Part shown: in pieces, positions 49,901 through 58,530 of the stretch
Position numbering within the stretch: position 1 is the stretch's first letter
How the letters are laid out: each line of letters begins with the position of its first letter
Origin: Cohnella sp. SGD-V74
Lineage (GTDB): Bacteria > Bacillota > Bacilli > Paenibacillales > Paenibacillaceae
Assembly: GCF_003001675.1 (NCBI RefSeq)
Contig: NZ_PVYW01000019.1
Location: 62,001-126,000 of the forward strand
Reading direction: 5' to 3'
DNA length: 64,000 nt
Translations under genes and position numbers: made by a program
Notes under the pieces: generated by a model
Seen by the model: the letters and a program-made list of their open reading frames with translations, nothing else
Databases searched by the model: none
What the model was told of the DNA's origin: nothing

Positions 49901-50806
49901 TCCGTCCATGTCGCAGCCCGCAGCGTTGTACCAGCGGTGCGTCCGGAGGTAGTCCAAATAAAGGCGCTGCGCGCCGTGCACATCCACCTTTCTCGCCGAA
50001 CCCGCCTGATCGCAGCACAGCAGCATGCCGTGCTTCTCATGCCATTGTGCGATCGGAACGAAGAAGGCCCGCTCCGCCAATTCCGCCGCCAGTTCGTACA
50101 CTTGCCTTCGCACCTGCCCCGATTCCGGGAGATCGTCGAACAACGCCGGAAGCTTCGGCAGCAGGCTCTCGCCGTGACGGGCTTCGTACAGCTCCGCGAT
50201 CTGCGGCGTCCATAAGGGCAGAGGCGGCAGTTCGTCCTGGAAGCTGCCTGCAATCGTCCTTCCCAGATCGTGCGGAAACCGACGCTCGAATTCGCCGTGA
50301 ACTTTGTCGAGCAGAGCGGCACAAGCCGCGGGGTCCAGCCAGTTAAAGCCTTGCCGTACCGAGACGTAATGATAATCCTCGGTTTGCAGCAGCGGCGTCG
50401 CGCCTTCGGGCATCCGTTCGTCCGGGGAAAATCTGCGCAGCAGATAACCGCCGAACTCCGAATTCTCCGCCACCAGACGCGCCGGAAAGTTCGAACCGGA
50501 GAAGCCGATCTGATCGTAGAAGTACAAGAACATGCCGAGCCGCTCCGCTTCCCGCAGCGCCGCCTCGAACATCTCCCACCAGCGCTCGCTGAAGTAGACG
50601 GGATTATCGCCGACGCTGCCGTATTGGGGGCCGGTCGGCGCGATGTTGATTATGCCGATGTTGCGTAAGCCGCCGGCGCGGAACTTCCGCAGCTGCCAGC
50701 GAATGCGCTCCTCCGTGATTTCCTCCGCGCTCCACCACCAGAAAGGCAAAGGTCCGTAACGCGGATCGGCGTCGCGGAACCGGCTTTTCAATCGTTCTAT
50801 GCTCAT
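46949..50806 (-). CDS. Large GH106-like glycoside hydrolase (putative alpha-L-rhamnosidase)
   Basis: This 1285-residue protein lacks a signal peptide. The N-terminal part (PFWWWSAEEITEERIRWQLRKF, then FSERWWEMFEAALREAERLG and YDQIGFSGSNFPARL) has the layout of the GH106 catalytic TIM barrel. Acidic candidates follow in FQDELPPLPLW and in HGGKRVFLEAFHTSGWGG. The central and C-terminal thirds look like beta-sandwich, carbohydrate-binding modules (YWIRVESNAEIAGWL; ATLDLGHVRGTAEAWLDGRPLG). Known GH106 enzymes remove alpha-L-rhamnose from pectin side chains. The family is a pattern-based call and a related unclassified family is possible. It diverges from the plus-strand glycosidase operon. Confidence 0.65.
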   Translation of the reverse strand: MSIERLKSRFRDADPRYGPLPFWWWSAEEITEERIRWQLRKFRAGGLRNIGIINIAPTGPQYGSVGDNPVYFSERWWEMFEAALREAERLGMFLYFYDQIGFSGSNFPARLVAENSEFGGYLLRRFSPDERMPEGATPLLQTEDYHYVSVRQGFNWLDPAACAALLDKVHGEFERRFPHDLGRTIAGSFQDELPPLPLWTPQIAELYEARHGESLLPKLPALFDDLPESGQVRRQVYELAAELAERAFFVPIAQWHEKHGMLLCCDQAGSARKVDVHGAQRLYLDYLRTHRWYNAAGCDMDGEIKPHSSMVHLHGGKRVFLEAFHTSGWGGTLEETLHWLIPWFQAGVTLYSPHSVYYSTRGGWWEWAPPDTGWRQPYFEHYSVFADTISRVCALLSEGAHVAPVAVHYPSYAATGYMSLDDGASSDHPMLVANRVPNSEMEHLRRVYADVVGYNARRDQHKLGALREARFDFDVVDDSALEKSTAADGKLRIADETFEVLLLCGTTRMDEAARGKVERWIREGGWVIGIEVPEDDPAFEGVVRVGSAAEAVRLLKERILRVAEGPGMSLHRRTEEADIFLLLPGEGGLLEMHRPADERSALPESAVYRLRTPGRPQLWDPVSGDIVPAAYTRDGEWAELAVSFVSWPAALVVCPREEDGNGEPFVGVTAPAVLPSNAAAIPSRAESRELSSNDWRIMAVPTMDNRYGDFDLHGERTQEAPIERRQVRVMRETDESEGERAGWQLPDHDDASWNVRLWSEADYWEASPDERFEPGKCTPVVYSRTFGDHKFRSWAGRMGRVPRRFLNLGEIERGWDVWARTFVLAPAAGRYWIRVESNAEIAGWLGGEPIRWRGGPEEQTAWIDLAAGPNELKLRAKAIVTGLIRAGVEVNAEARPSLPKWIKTTTPNAGSRLTKTIEQEKGAGVERVRLVFAARGRAALYVNGTKVTEHGDFNPYIRQGQEEVDITSLWREGANEIRFQLPEGVGEVLADGVVELADGRNMEFWTEEDWTDENGQAAAILHEAVLQFAETETLWLSPRPHPLPDVGWLMPDSVPAAKPLPFQRNPAIIGRPVWVRFPLPVGATVMTVAAAGSLRVWIAGRERVVRDGQIVFPPQEAGTMAAIRIEPAGPCSDADVLLAPIRFRLSPTPGKLGDWRTSLALPHHSGAVEYERIVELRGDGRATLDLGHVRGTAEAWLDGRPLGVRAWRPYRFELGEALEEGVHRLRIRVTNTLGAHYEIGRPSHNVGGSTDPKVSYWNGSIDPGWQPQFAAGGLYGPVRIYEETS

Positions 50807-50979
50807 CGTTCACCCTCGCTTGCCTCTCGAATTCACATCCCATACCCCTTATCTTAGAAGTCCGTCCGAAGCGGTGTATAGCGATCATTCTTAATCAAAA
50901 GCCTTAAATATCCGGATAACCTTCCATGTTATGATGGTGCAAACTTCATACGCCTGAAGGACAAGGAGGGAACATCCGC

Positions 50980-51993
50980 TTGAATATTCGCTCTTATTTA
51001 ACGCCTTGCAAATACGGCCGTCCCGTGCTGGTCGGCTCGGGAGAGCCCGGCAGCTTCGACCGTCACGCGGTCGATTGTCCATTCGTCTTCCGGCATCTCG
51101 ACCGCTTCTATATGATGTACGTCGGCTTCGACGGCCTGGGCTATCAGACCGCGCTGGCGACGAGTGGCGACCTGCTTCATTGGGAGCCACTGGCGACGAT
51201 TCTGGACAGGGAAGACGGTTCGCGCTGGGATTCACGGAACATCGCCGGAACGTGGATGTTGCGGGAAAACAACTTGCATGGGGCTCCGACGCTGAAAAAG
51301 TGGCAGGGTAAATACTGGCTCACGTATCATTCCTATCCGGGCGACGGTTACGAAGCCGGTCCGGCGAAGATCGGGCTGGCCTGGACGGAGGACGAGAACC
51401 TGCTGACATGGCATCGGCTCGAGGAGCCGATTCTCGTGCCGGAAGAAGGCGCGGAATGGGAGCGCGGAGGGCTGTACAAGGAGTGTCTGGTCGAGCACGA
51501 AGGCACGTTCTATCTGTTCTACAACGCCAAAAATCAGGATCACGGCCGCTGGATCGAACAGACGGGAGTTGCCCTGTCGACCGATTTGCGAAGCTGGAAG
51601 CGTTACGAGCATAATCCCGTTCTCCAAGTGACGCCCGGAGCATGGGACAGCGGCTTCGTCAGCGACCCGTGCGTGCTCCGCGACGGCGACCGGTGGGTCA
51701 TGTACTTTTTCGGTTACGATTACAAGAAAGCGCAGGAAGGCATCGCCCTGTCGGACGATCTGCTTCACTGGGACAAACATCCTGAACCGATCATCGAGAC
51801 GGGCACGGAAGGCGAACTGGACGCCATCTTCGCGCATAAACCTTCCGTGATCTGCCATAACGGCATCCTGTATCACTTCTATACAGCCAGCAGACGGCCG
51901 CAGGACGGGGATCGGACGTGCAATATTTTCCCAGAGTTCCGCACGATTACGGTCGCGACGTCCGAGCCGCTGCCTCCGCCGCCGGCGGAATGA
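50980..51993 (+). CDS. Five-bladed beta-propeller glycosidase (GH43/GH130-like)
   Basis: A TTG start at 50980 has AAGGAGG 10 bases before it. The 337-residue protein has repeating blade motifs (FVFRHLDRFYMMYVGFDG, PTLKKWQGKYWLTYHSY, CLVEHEGTFYLFYNAKN, CVLRDGDRWVMYFFGY, SVICHNGILYHFYTAS). Conserved acids in VDCPFVF and LYKECLVEHEG could act in catalysis. The fold covers GH43, GH117 and GH130, so hydrolase versus phosphorylase and the substrate stay open. It opens the plus-strand operon, 31 bp before the rhamnosidase. No signal peptide. Confidence 0.75.
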   Translation: MNIRSYLTPCKYGRPVLVGSGEPGSFDRHAVDCPFVFRHLDRFYMMYVGFDGLGYQTALATSGDLLHWEPLATILDREDGSRWDSRNIAGTWMLRENNLHGAPTLKKWQGKYWLTYHSYPGDGYEAGPAKIGLAWTEDENLLTWHRLEEPILVPEEGAEWERGGLYKECLVEHEGTFYLFYNAKNQDHGRWIEQTGVALSTDLRSWKRYEHNPVLQVTPGAWDSGFVSDPCVLRDGDRWVMYFFGYDYKKAQEGIALSDDLLHWDKHPEPIIETGTEGELDAIFAHKPSVICHNGILYHFYTASRRPQDGDRTCNIFPEFRTITVATSEPLPPPPAE

Positions 51994-52024
51994 CCGAATA
52001 CGATCCCTCGGGAGGAAAACAACA

Positions 52025-54703
52025 ATGAACGCGCTGCAAATCGAGTCGATGTGGACGGAAGGACGGAACTGTCCGTTGGGGTTGGATGCAACCGCTCCCA
52101 TGCTGGGCTGGTCTTTCTCGCAGTCCAAGACGCACTCACGTCTGCAAACCGCTTATCGGATCGCGGTCGCCACAACCGAGGAACTGCTGGCCAGCGATCA
52201 GCCCGACGTCTGGGATAGCGGCCGGCGAATCGGCGGAAACCATGCCGCGATCCCCTGCGAAGGCGCAGGGCTGGAGGCACGGCGACGCTACTATTGGCAA
52301 GTGACAGTATGGGACGAACAGGGCCGGCAAACGATGAGTCCCGTCTCCTGGTGGGAGACGGGCTTGCTTCGCGCCGAAAACTGGAGCGGACAGTGGATCG
52401 GAGCGGCGCAAGGCAAGGCGGACGACGGGCCGCTTCCCCGATTCCGGCGCAGCTTCCGGATCGGAAAGCCCATCCGTCGGGCGCGGGCGTACATTAGCGG
52501 CCTGGGGCACTACGAGCTCCGCCTGAACGGAGCCAAGGTCGGCGACTACGAGCTGGACCCCGGCTGGACGGAATACGACAAAACGGTGCTGTACACCGTC
52601 TACGACATTACCGATGCGCTGTCACAAGGAGAGAACGTCGCCGGGATCACGCTCGGCAATGGCTTCTATCATGTCATGGGCGGCCGTTATACGAAATTCA
52701 AAGATTCCTACGGCGCCCCTAAATGCCTGGCCGAGCTGATCATCGACTATGCCGATGGAACGACCGAGACGATCGGCACGGACCGATCCTGGCGAACGGC
52801 TGCAAGTCCGCTCGTATTCTCCTGCATCTACGGCGGGGAGGATTACGACGCGCAACGTGAGCTGAACGACTGGGATCGGCCCGGCTACGAAGAAGGCAGC
52901 GAATGGAACTCAGCCGCGGAGGTGAAAGCGCCTTCGGGAAAAATGGCCGCGCAGTCGGCTCCCGCGCTCAAGGTGATGGAGCAGCTGTCTCCGGTTTCCG
53001 TGACGGAGCCAAAGCCCGGCGTGTTCGTCGTCGATCTGGGCCGGAACTTCTCCGGCTGGACGGAGATTGCCGTTTCCGGACCGCGAGGCGCCGCAATCAA
53101 GCTGACGCCCGCCGAGCTGCTGACTGGGGATGGACTGGCCAATCAGAAATGGTCGGGCTCCCCTTATGAATGGAACTACGTGCTAAAGGGCGACGGCGAG
53201 GAGCGCTGGCGGCCGAAATTCACGTATTACGGGTTCCGCTACGTTCAGGTGGAAGGCGTCGGGGCCATCCGCAGCGAGAGCGATGCCGCGGGAGCCGACG
53301 GATTGCCCGTCCTCCACCGTGTCGAAGGCCAGATGATCTACCCGGACGTGCGGACGACGGGAAGCTTCCGCTGCTCCGACGAGCTGCTGAACCGGATCCA
53401 CGACATCATCGGCCGCGCCATGCTCAGCAACATGAAGAGCGTGCTGACGGATTGTCCGCACCGTGAGAAGCTCGGCTGGCTGGAGCAGGTCCATCTGATG
53501 GGCCCTTCGATGATGTTCAATTACGACGTCGAGGCGCTGCTGATGAAGGTGCTGTCCGATATCGCCGACGCCCAGCAGCCCAATGGGCTCATTCCGACGA
53601 CCGCGCCGGAATACGTCGTCTTCCCCGAGCCGTGGGAAGTTTTCCGCGATGCGGCCGCCTGGGGAGGCGCCTGCGTGCTGGCTTCGTGGGAGCTGCTTCA
53701 GCGCTACGGCAATGCCGGGGCGATGAGCCGGCACTACGGAACGCTGGGCCGCTATCTCGACTATTTGACGGCGACCGCCGACGGCCGCATCCTGCGCGCC
53801 GGACTCGGAGATTGGTACGACGTCGGCCCGAAGGGGCCCGGCTTCTCGCAGAACACGCCGGTCGCGCTGGCCGAAACCGCCATCTACTACGGATTGGCCG
53901 TCGTCATGCGCGTCATCGCGCGGCGTCTGGGCCGCGAAGACGACGCGGCCGCTTACGGGCGGCTGGCCGAAGAGATTAAAGTCGCCTTTAACCGGGAATT
54001 TTTCGACGAAGCGGCGTCCTCGTACGCCGAGGGGAGCGATGCCGCCCTGGCCATGCCGCTGGCGATCGGGCTCGCGCCCGAAGCGCACCGGGAAGCGCTG
54101 TTCGCGCGGCTCGTTCGCAACATCGAGGAGCGCGGCGACCGGACGACGTCGGGCGACGTCGGACACCGGTACGTGCTGCTGACGCTTGCCCGGGGAGGCC
54201 GCTCCGATCTCGTCTACCGGATGACGCGGCGCTCCGATACGCCGGGCTACGGCTATCAGATCGCCAACGGGGCGACGACGCTGACCGAAGCTTGGGACGG
54301 GCCGACCGTCGGCAAATCGCAAAACCATTTCATGCTCGGCCATCTGGAAGAATGGCTGTACACCGGCCTGGCGGGACTGGATTACCGCTATGTGCCGGAT
54401 ACCGGACGCTTCTCCGTCCAAGCGAAACCCGGCGTCGTCGGAGACGTGCAATGGGCGGAAGCCCGCTTCGAGCTGCGGGCCGGCGTCGCCTCGATCCGTT
54501 GGGATCGCGGGGAGGACCGCAAGTTGCAAGTCGCCGTCGTCATTCCTCCCAACGCCGAAGGCACGGTTCATCTTCCCGCGAAGGATACGGATTCCGTCGC
54601 CGTTGAGGGCGAAGGCGCGCGTTTCGTCGGGTACGAGGAAGGCTGCGCGGTCTACCGGACCGGGCCGGGTACGTTCACGTTCACAAGGAGCGAAGCGATA
54701 TGA
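52025..54703 (+). CDS. GH78 alpha-L-rhamnosidase
   Basis: The 892-residue protein shows the full GH78 order. N-terminal fibronectin-like and beta-sandwich domains (NCPLGLDATAPMLGWSF; AYISGLGHYELRLNGAKVGDYEL) come first. An (alpha/alpha)6 barrel then begins near TDCPHREKLGW, whose Asp476 and Glu481 belong to the catalytic acidic cluster. EAWDGPTVGKSQNHFMLG follows, and a C-terminal beta domain closes the protein. It releases terminal alpha-L-rhamnose. GGGAGG precedes the ATG. Its stop overlaps the GH42 start by 4 bp. No signal peptide, so it should act inside the cell on imported fragments. Confidence 0.95.
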   Translation: MNALQIESMWTEGRNCPLGLDATAPMLGWSFSQSKTHSRLQTAYRIAVATTEELLASDQPDVWDSGRRIGGNHAAIPCEGAGLEARRRYYWQVTVWDEQGRQTMSPVSWWETGLLRAENWSGQWIGAAQGKADDGPLPRFRRSFRIGKPIRRARAYISGLGHYELRLNGAKVGDYELDPGWTEYDKTVLYTVYDITDALSQGENVAGITLGNGFYHVMGGRYTKFKDSYGAPKCLAELIIDYADGTTETIGTDRSWRTAASPLVFSCIYGGEDYDAQRELNDWDRPGYEEGSEWNSAAEVKAPSGKMAAQSAPALKVMEQLSPVSVTEPKPGVFVVDLGRNFSGWTEIAVSGPRGAAIKLTPAELLTGDGLANQKWSGSPYEWNYVLKGDGEERWRPKFTYYGFRYVQVEGVGAIRSESDAAGADGLPVLHRVEGQMIYPDVRTTGSFRCSDELLNRIHDIIGRAMLSNMKSVLTDCPHREKLGWLEQVHLMGPSMMFNYDVEALLMKVLSDIADAQQPNGLIPTTAPEYVVFPEPWEVFRDAAAWGGACVLASWELLQRYGNAGAMSRHYGTLGRYLDYLTATADGRILRAGLGDWYDVGPKGPGFSQNTPVALAETAIYYGLAVVMRVIARRLGREDDAAAYGRLAEEIKVAFNREFFDEAASSYAEGSDAALAMPLAIGLAPEAHREALFARLVRNIEERGDRTTSGDVGHRYVLLTLARGGRSDLVYRMTRRSDTPGYGYQIANGATTLTEAWDGPTVGKSQNHFMLGHLEEWLYTGLAGLDYRYVPDTGRFSVQAKPGVVGDVQWAEARFELRAGVASIRWDRGEDRKLQVAVVIPPNAEGTVHLPAKDTDSVAVEGEGARFVGYEEGCAVYRTGPGTFTFTRSEAI

Positions 54704-56772
54704 TCACCACAGGGTGGAACAAAATCTATTACGGCGGGGATTACAACCCCGAGCAATGGCCGAAGGAAGTCTGGGACGAGGACATGCGCCTGTTCAAGCT
54801 GGCGGGCATCGACGTCGCGACGATCAATGTCTTCTCCTGGGCGTCGTTGCAGCCGGACGAGGAGACGTACCGTTTCGAGCAGTTGGACGAGATCGTCGAT
54901 CTGCTGCACCGCAACGGCATCCGCATCGTGCTCGGCACGGGAACGGCCATGTATCCGGCCTGGATGGCGACGCGTCATCCCGACGTGCTGTCGGTCGATT
55001 TCGCCGGCAGGAAGCGCAAGTACGGCATGCGCCACAACAACTGCCCGACCAGCCCGACCTGGCGGCTGTACGCGGAGCGCCTGAGCCGCAAGCTCGCGGA
55101 ACGGTACGGAAGCCATCCGGCGCTGCTCGTCTGGCACGTCAACAACGAGATGGGCTGCCAGTGCTATTGCGACAATTGCGAGCGGGCTTTCCGGGAGTGG
55201 CTGAAGAAAAGATACGGCACGCTGGACGCCTTGAACCAAGCCTGGTACACCCGATTCTGGGGTCATACGTTCTACGACTGGAACGAGATTGTGCTGCCGA
55301 ACCTGCTCAGCGAGCATCTCGATCCGAAGGACCCCGACAAAACCGCCTTCCAGGCGATTTCCTTGGACTACTACCGCTTCAACTCGGAGAGCGTGCTCGA
55401 GACGTATTTGCTCGAACGCGACGCCATCCGGGAGTTGTCGCCGAACGTTCCGATTACGAGCAACCTGCACGGGCACGGCACGTACAAGCCGCTCGATTAT
55501 TTTCAATGGGGCAAGCATTGCGACATCGTCGCCTGGGATAACTATCCGGCGTTCGATACGCCGACCGGCGTGACCGCCTTCCGCCTCGACCTGATGCGCG
55601 GCTTGAAAAACGGGGATCCGTTCCTGCTGATGGAGCAGACGCCCAGCCAGCAGAACTGGCAGCCCTACAACTCGCTTAAGCGCCCGGGCGTCATGCGGCT
55701 CTGGAGCTGGCAGGCGGTCGCGCGCGGCGCGGACACCGTCATGTTCTTCCAACTGCGCCGCTCGTTCGGCGCCTGCGAGAAATTTCACGGCGCCGTCATC
55801 GAGCATGTCGGCCACGAGCATACGAGAGTATTCGAGGAGGTCTCCTCGCTCGGCTCCGAACTGAAGGCGGTCGGCGACGCGCTGCTCGGCTCGCGCATTG
55901 AAGCCCGCGTCGCGATCGTGTTCGATTGGGAGGTTTGGTGGGCGGCCGAGCTGTGCAGCGGACCGAGCGTCTATCTGAAGTACGTCGACGAGGTGCAGAA
56001 ATATTACGACGCGTTCTTCGCGCAAAACATCCCCGTCGACATCGTCAACACCGACGGCGACCTCGACCGCTACGCGCTGGTCGTCGCCCCGATGCTGTAC
56101 ATGGTGAAGCCGGGCTATGCCGACAAGCTGGAACGGTACGTCGAAGGAGGCGGCACGCTCGTCGCGACGTATTTCAGCGGCATCGCGGGCGAGTCCGACT
56201 TGATCGCATTGGGCGGCTATCCCGGAGAGCTGAGGAAGCTGTTCGGCATCTGGGTCGAGGAGACCGATGCGCTGTATCCGAGCCAGCATAACCGGCTCGT
56301 GATGCGAGAGGTGTTCGCCGGCGGGAAGACGGAATACGCCTGCGGCATCGTCTGCGATCTGCCGCATCTTGAAGGCGCGGAGGCCGTCGCCGTCTATGGA
56401 GAGGAATTTTACCGGGGGATGCCGGCGCTGACCCGCAACCGCTTCGGACAAGGCGAGGCCTGGTATCTCGCCTCCAGTCCGGATGCCGCCTTCCTGCTCG
56501 ACTGGACGGCGGAGCTATGCCGCGGACTCGGTCTGGCGCCGCTGCTCGAAGGAGCGCCGGCCGGCGTGGAGGTCACGAAACGCGAGAAGGACGGTAAGGC
56601 GTTCTGGTTCTTGTTGAATCACGCCGACGAACCGCGCCCGGTTCCGCTGGGCTCGCTGAAACTCAAAAGGCTGTCCGACGGCGCGCCGCTGGAAGGAACG
56701 TTGGAATTGGAGCCCGCGGGCGTCATCGTCGCGGAGCAAATCGAACACGGGAGTGGAGACGGCAATGAGTAA
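54700..56772 (+). CDS. GH42 beta-galactosidase
   Basis: The 690-residue protein has the GH42 N-terminus YYGGDYNPEQWP, acid/base Glu150 in WHVNNE and nucleophile Glu312 in LLMEQTPSQQNW. The zinc cluster (Cys115 with the Cys153-Cys160 group CQCYCDNC) is intact. A beta-galactosidase trimerisation-like domain (about 395-610) and a small C-terminal domain follow. Substrates in this family include beta-galactosides and alpha-L-arabinopyranosides. It starts inside the GH78 stop (ATGA) and ends 8 bp into the next gene. Confidence 0.95.
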   Translation: MITTGWNKIYYGGDYNPEQWPKEVWDEDMRLFKLAGIDVATINVFSWASLQPDEETYRFEQLDEIVDLLHRNGIRIVLGTGTAMYPAWMATRHPDVLSVDFAGRKRKYGMRHNNCPTSPTWRLYAERLSRKLAERYGSHPALLVWHVNNEMGCQCYCDNCERAFREWLKKRYGTLDALNQAWYTRFWGHTFYDWNEIVLPNLLSEHLDPKDPDKTAFQAISLDYYRFNSESVLETYLLERDAIRELSPNVPITSNLHGHGTYKPLDYFQWGKHCDIVAWDNYPAFDTPTGVTAFRLDLMRGLKNGDPFLLMEQTPSQQNWQPYNSLKRPGVMRLWSWQAVARGADTVMFFQLRRSFGACEKFHGAVIEHVGHEHTRVFEEVSSLGSELKAVGDALLGSRIEARVAIVFDWEVWWAAELCSGPSVYLKYVDEVQKYYDAFFAQNIPVDIVNTDGDLDRYALVVAPMLYMVKPGYADKLERYVEGGGTLVATYFSGIAGESDLIALGGYPGELRKLFGIWVEETDALYPSQHNRLVMREVFAGGKTEYACGIVCDLPHLEGAEAVAVYGEEFYRGMPALTRNRFGQGEAWYLASSPDAAFLLDWTAELCRGLGLAPLLEGAPAGVEVTKREKDGKAFWFLLNHADEPRPVPLGSLKLKRLSDGAPLEGTLELEPAGVIVAEQIEHGSGDGNE

Positions 56773-58489
56773 ACGACGGATTCCGGATACGCTGCTGCTG
56801 GAGGAACGGGCGATACATGCGCTGAACGCGACGGTGGGCATGGCGGACGAGGACCACGGGGGCATTCCCTTTTTCAACGCCGACCTGAACCATAAACCGG
56901 CGTTCATGACGCACGGGGACTGGGATTACGGTTCCTCGCACGGCCGCATGATCGACGCTATGACGCTGGCCAGAATCATGTCGGGCTCGACCTACGGCGT
57001 CGAAACGGAGAAACGGTACAAGGAAAATCTGCTCAGCTTCTTCAAGGAAGACGGCCTAAGTTATCGCGGCGTCAATCCGGTGATGTCTTGGGAGTCGAAC
57101 GCAAACCTGATCGACCAGCGCGCCGTCTTGCTCGCTCTGACCAGTTGGTACATGACGACGGGCGACGCCCGGGCGAAGGAAGCGGCGGACCGTCACGTGG
57201 CGGCCCTCAAGCGGATCGCAGTCAAGGAACGGGACGTCTGGTACTACCCCGCTTCGGAATACAAGGACAGCGGCTGGCCCTCGCTGAACGCGGTGCAGCT
57301 TCGCCTGGCGCCCGATCCGGCTGCGTTCTGCGGACGTCTCGTCATGCCCCTGCTGAAATATTACGAGCTGACGGGCAATGCCGACGCTTACGAGCTGTGC
57401 CAGTTTTTCACGAATCTGATCATTCACCGCAGCGGCGTGTTTAATGAGGACGGCAGCTTTAATTCCTCGCTCGCCTACCGCAGCGGACATTTCCATACGC
57501 GGCTCGGCACGCTCGACGCAATCGCGCGCTTCGGCTACCATACCCGCGACGCCTCGATTCTGAATTTTGTGAAGAAAAGCTACGACTGGGCGCTGACCTG
57601 GTGCACGTCGTTCGGCTGGACGCCGGGCGATATGCAGGAGCAGGCCTACGAGCACGAGACATGCTCGCTCGTCGACCTGATTACCACCGGCATCACGCTG
57701 GCACGAAGCGGCTACACGAATTATTGGGGCGTCGTCGAACGCTTCATCCGCAACCATCTCGCTGAATCACAGCTGCTCGACCTGAGCTGGGTGGAAGAGA
57801 CGGACGACAAATCCAAGGACGTTCAGGGCTGGTTGTCCTACTATAAGGTCGCGCAGCGCACGCGGGGCTCGTTCGCCGGCTATTCGGCTCCGAACGATTT
57901 CATCTGCGACCATAGCCACGGCCGCGGCCATACGAGCGATCTGCAAATCTGCTGCCTCGGTTCGGGCACGCGCGGCCTGTTCATGGGCTGGAGCAACACG
58001 ATCACGGAGGAGCTCGGCACGGTGAGCGTGAACTTCCTGCTCAGCCGGGGGTCCCGCAAGCTCGACGTCAGCAGCTACCTTCCTTACGAAGGCAAAGTCG
58101 TGCTGGACGTTCGCGAGGATATCCCCAAGCTTCAAGTACGGATTCCGGAATGGGCCGGCTTCACCAAGGTACGCATCGTTCGCGAGCTCGACGGAGAGAC
58201 GACCGAAGGCACAGGCTCGGAGCCGAGCCGCTGGGCGGGCCAATGCTTCCTGCAGTTGGGCGCGGCGCGCGCCGGGGAGACCATCACCGTAACGTTCCCG
58301 CTTAGCGTCCGCACGACGACGGAGACGGCGCTCGGCGAGCAATTCGTGACCCATTGGCGCGGAGACGACGTGGTCGATATCTCGCCGCGCGGCAAGCGCA
58401 AGCCGCTGTACAGCGGCCGTCCGATCGCGGACCAAGCGCCGCTGCGCAAAGGCGACTACCACCGTCCGGAACGCGAATTCGTCTGGTAA
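56765..58489 (+). CDS. GH127-like (DUF1680-type) glycoside hydrolase with Zn/Cys site
   Basis: The ATG at 56765 follows GGAGA and gives 574 residues. The protein has an (alpha/alpha)-barrel (about 1-400) and a C-terminal beta domain (LQVRIPEWAGF at about 465). HETC (Glu298, Cys300) and a Cys396-Cys397 pair (ICCLGSG) reproduce the Glu-X-Cys plus Cys-Cys zinc-thiolate catalytic site of GH127 beta-L-arabinofuranosidases. Sequence outside these motifs is distant from the GH127 proteins I know, so GH142/GH146-like or an unclassified family is possible. A non-reducing arabinofuranosyl-type sugar or sugar acid would be a reasonable substrate; that is inference. Confidence 0.6.
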   Translation: MSKRRIPDTLLLEERAIHALNATVGMADEDHGGIPFFNADLNHKPAFMTHGDWDYGSSHGRMIDAMTLARIMSGSTYGVETEKRYKENLLSFFKEDGLSYRGVNPVMSWESNANLIDQRAVLLALTSWYMTTGDARAKEAADRHVAALKRIAVKERDVWYYPASEYKDSGWPSLNAVQLRLAPDPAAFCGRLVMPLLKYYELTGNADAYELCQFFTNLIIHRSGVFNEDGSFNSSLAYRSGHFHTRLGTLDAIARFGYHTRDASILNFVKKSYDWALTWCTSFGWTPGDMQEQAYEHETCSLVDLITTGITLARSGYTNYWGVVERFIRNHLAESQLLDLSWVEETDDKSKDVQGWLSYYKVAQRTRGSFAGYSAPNDFICDHSHGRGHTSDLQICCLGSGTRGLFMGWSNTITEELGTVSVNFLLSRGSRKLDVSSYLPYEGKVVLDVREDIPKLQVRIPEWAGFTKVRIVRELDGETTEGTGSEPSRWAGQCFLQLGAARAGETITVTFPLSVRTTTETALGEQFVTHWRGDDVVDISPRGKRKPLYSGRPIADQAPLRKGDYHRPEREFVW

Positions 58490-58530
58490 GCGAAACGAAC
58501 GCTGAACGGACCCCCAAGGAGGAACTGCAA

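Noticed and set aside
54652..56451. 599-codon minus-strand frame opposite GH42
   Set aside because: Shadow of a gene with intact catalytic and zinc residues on the plus strand.
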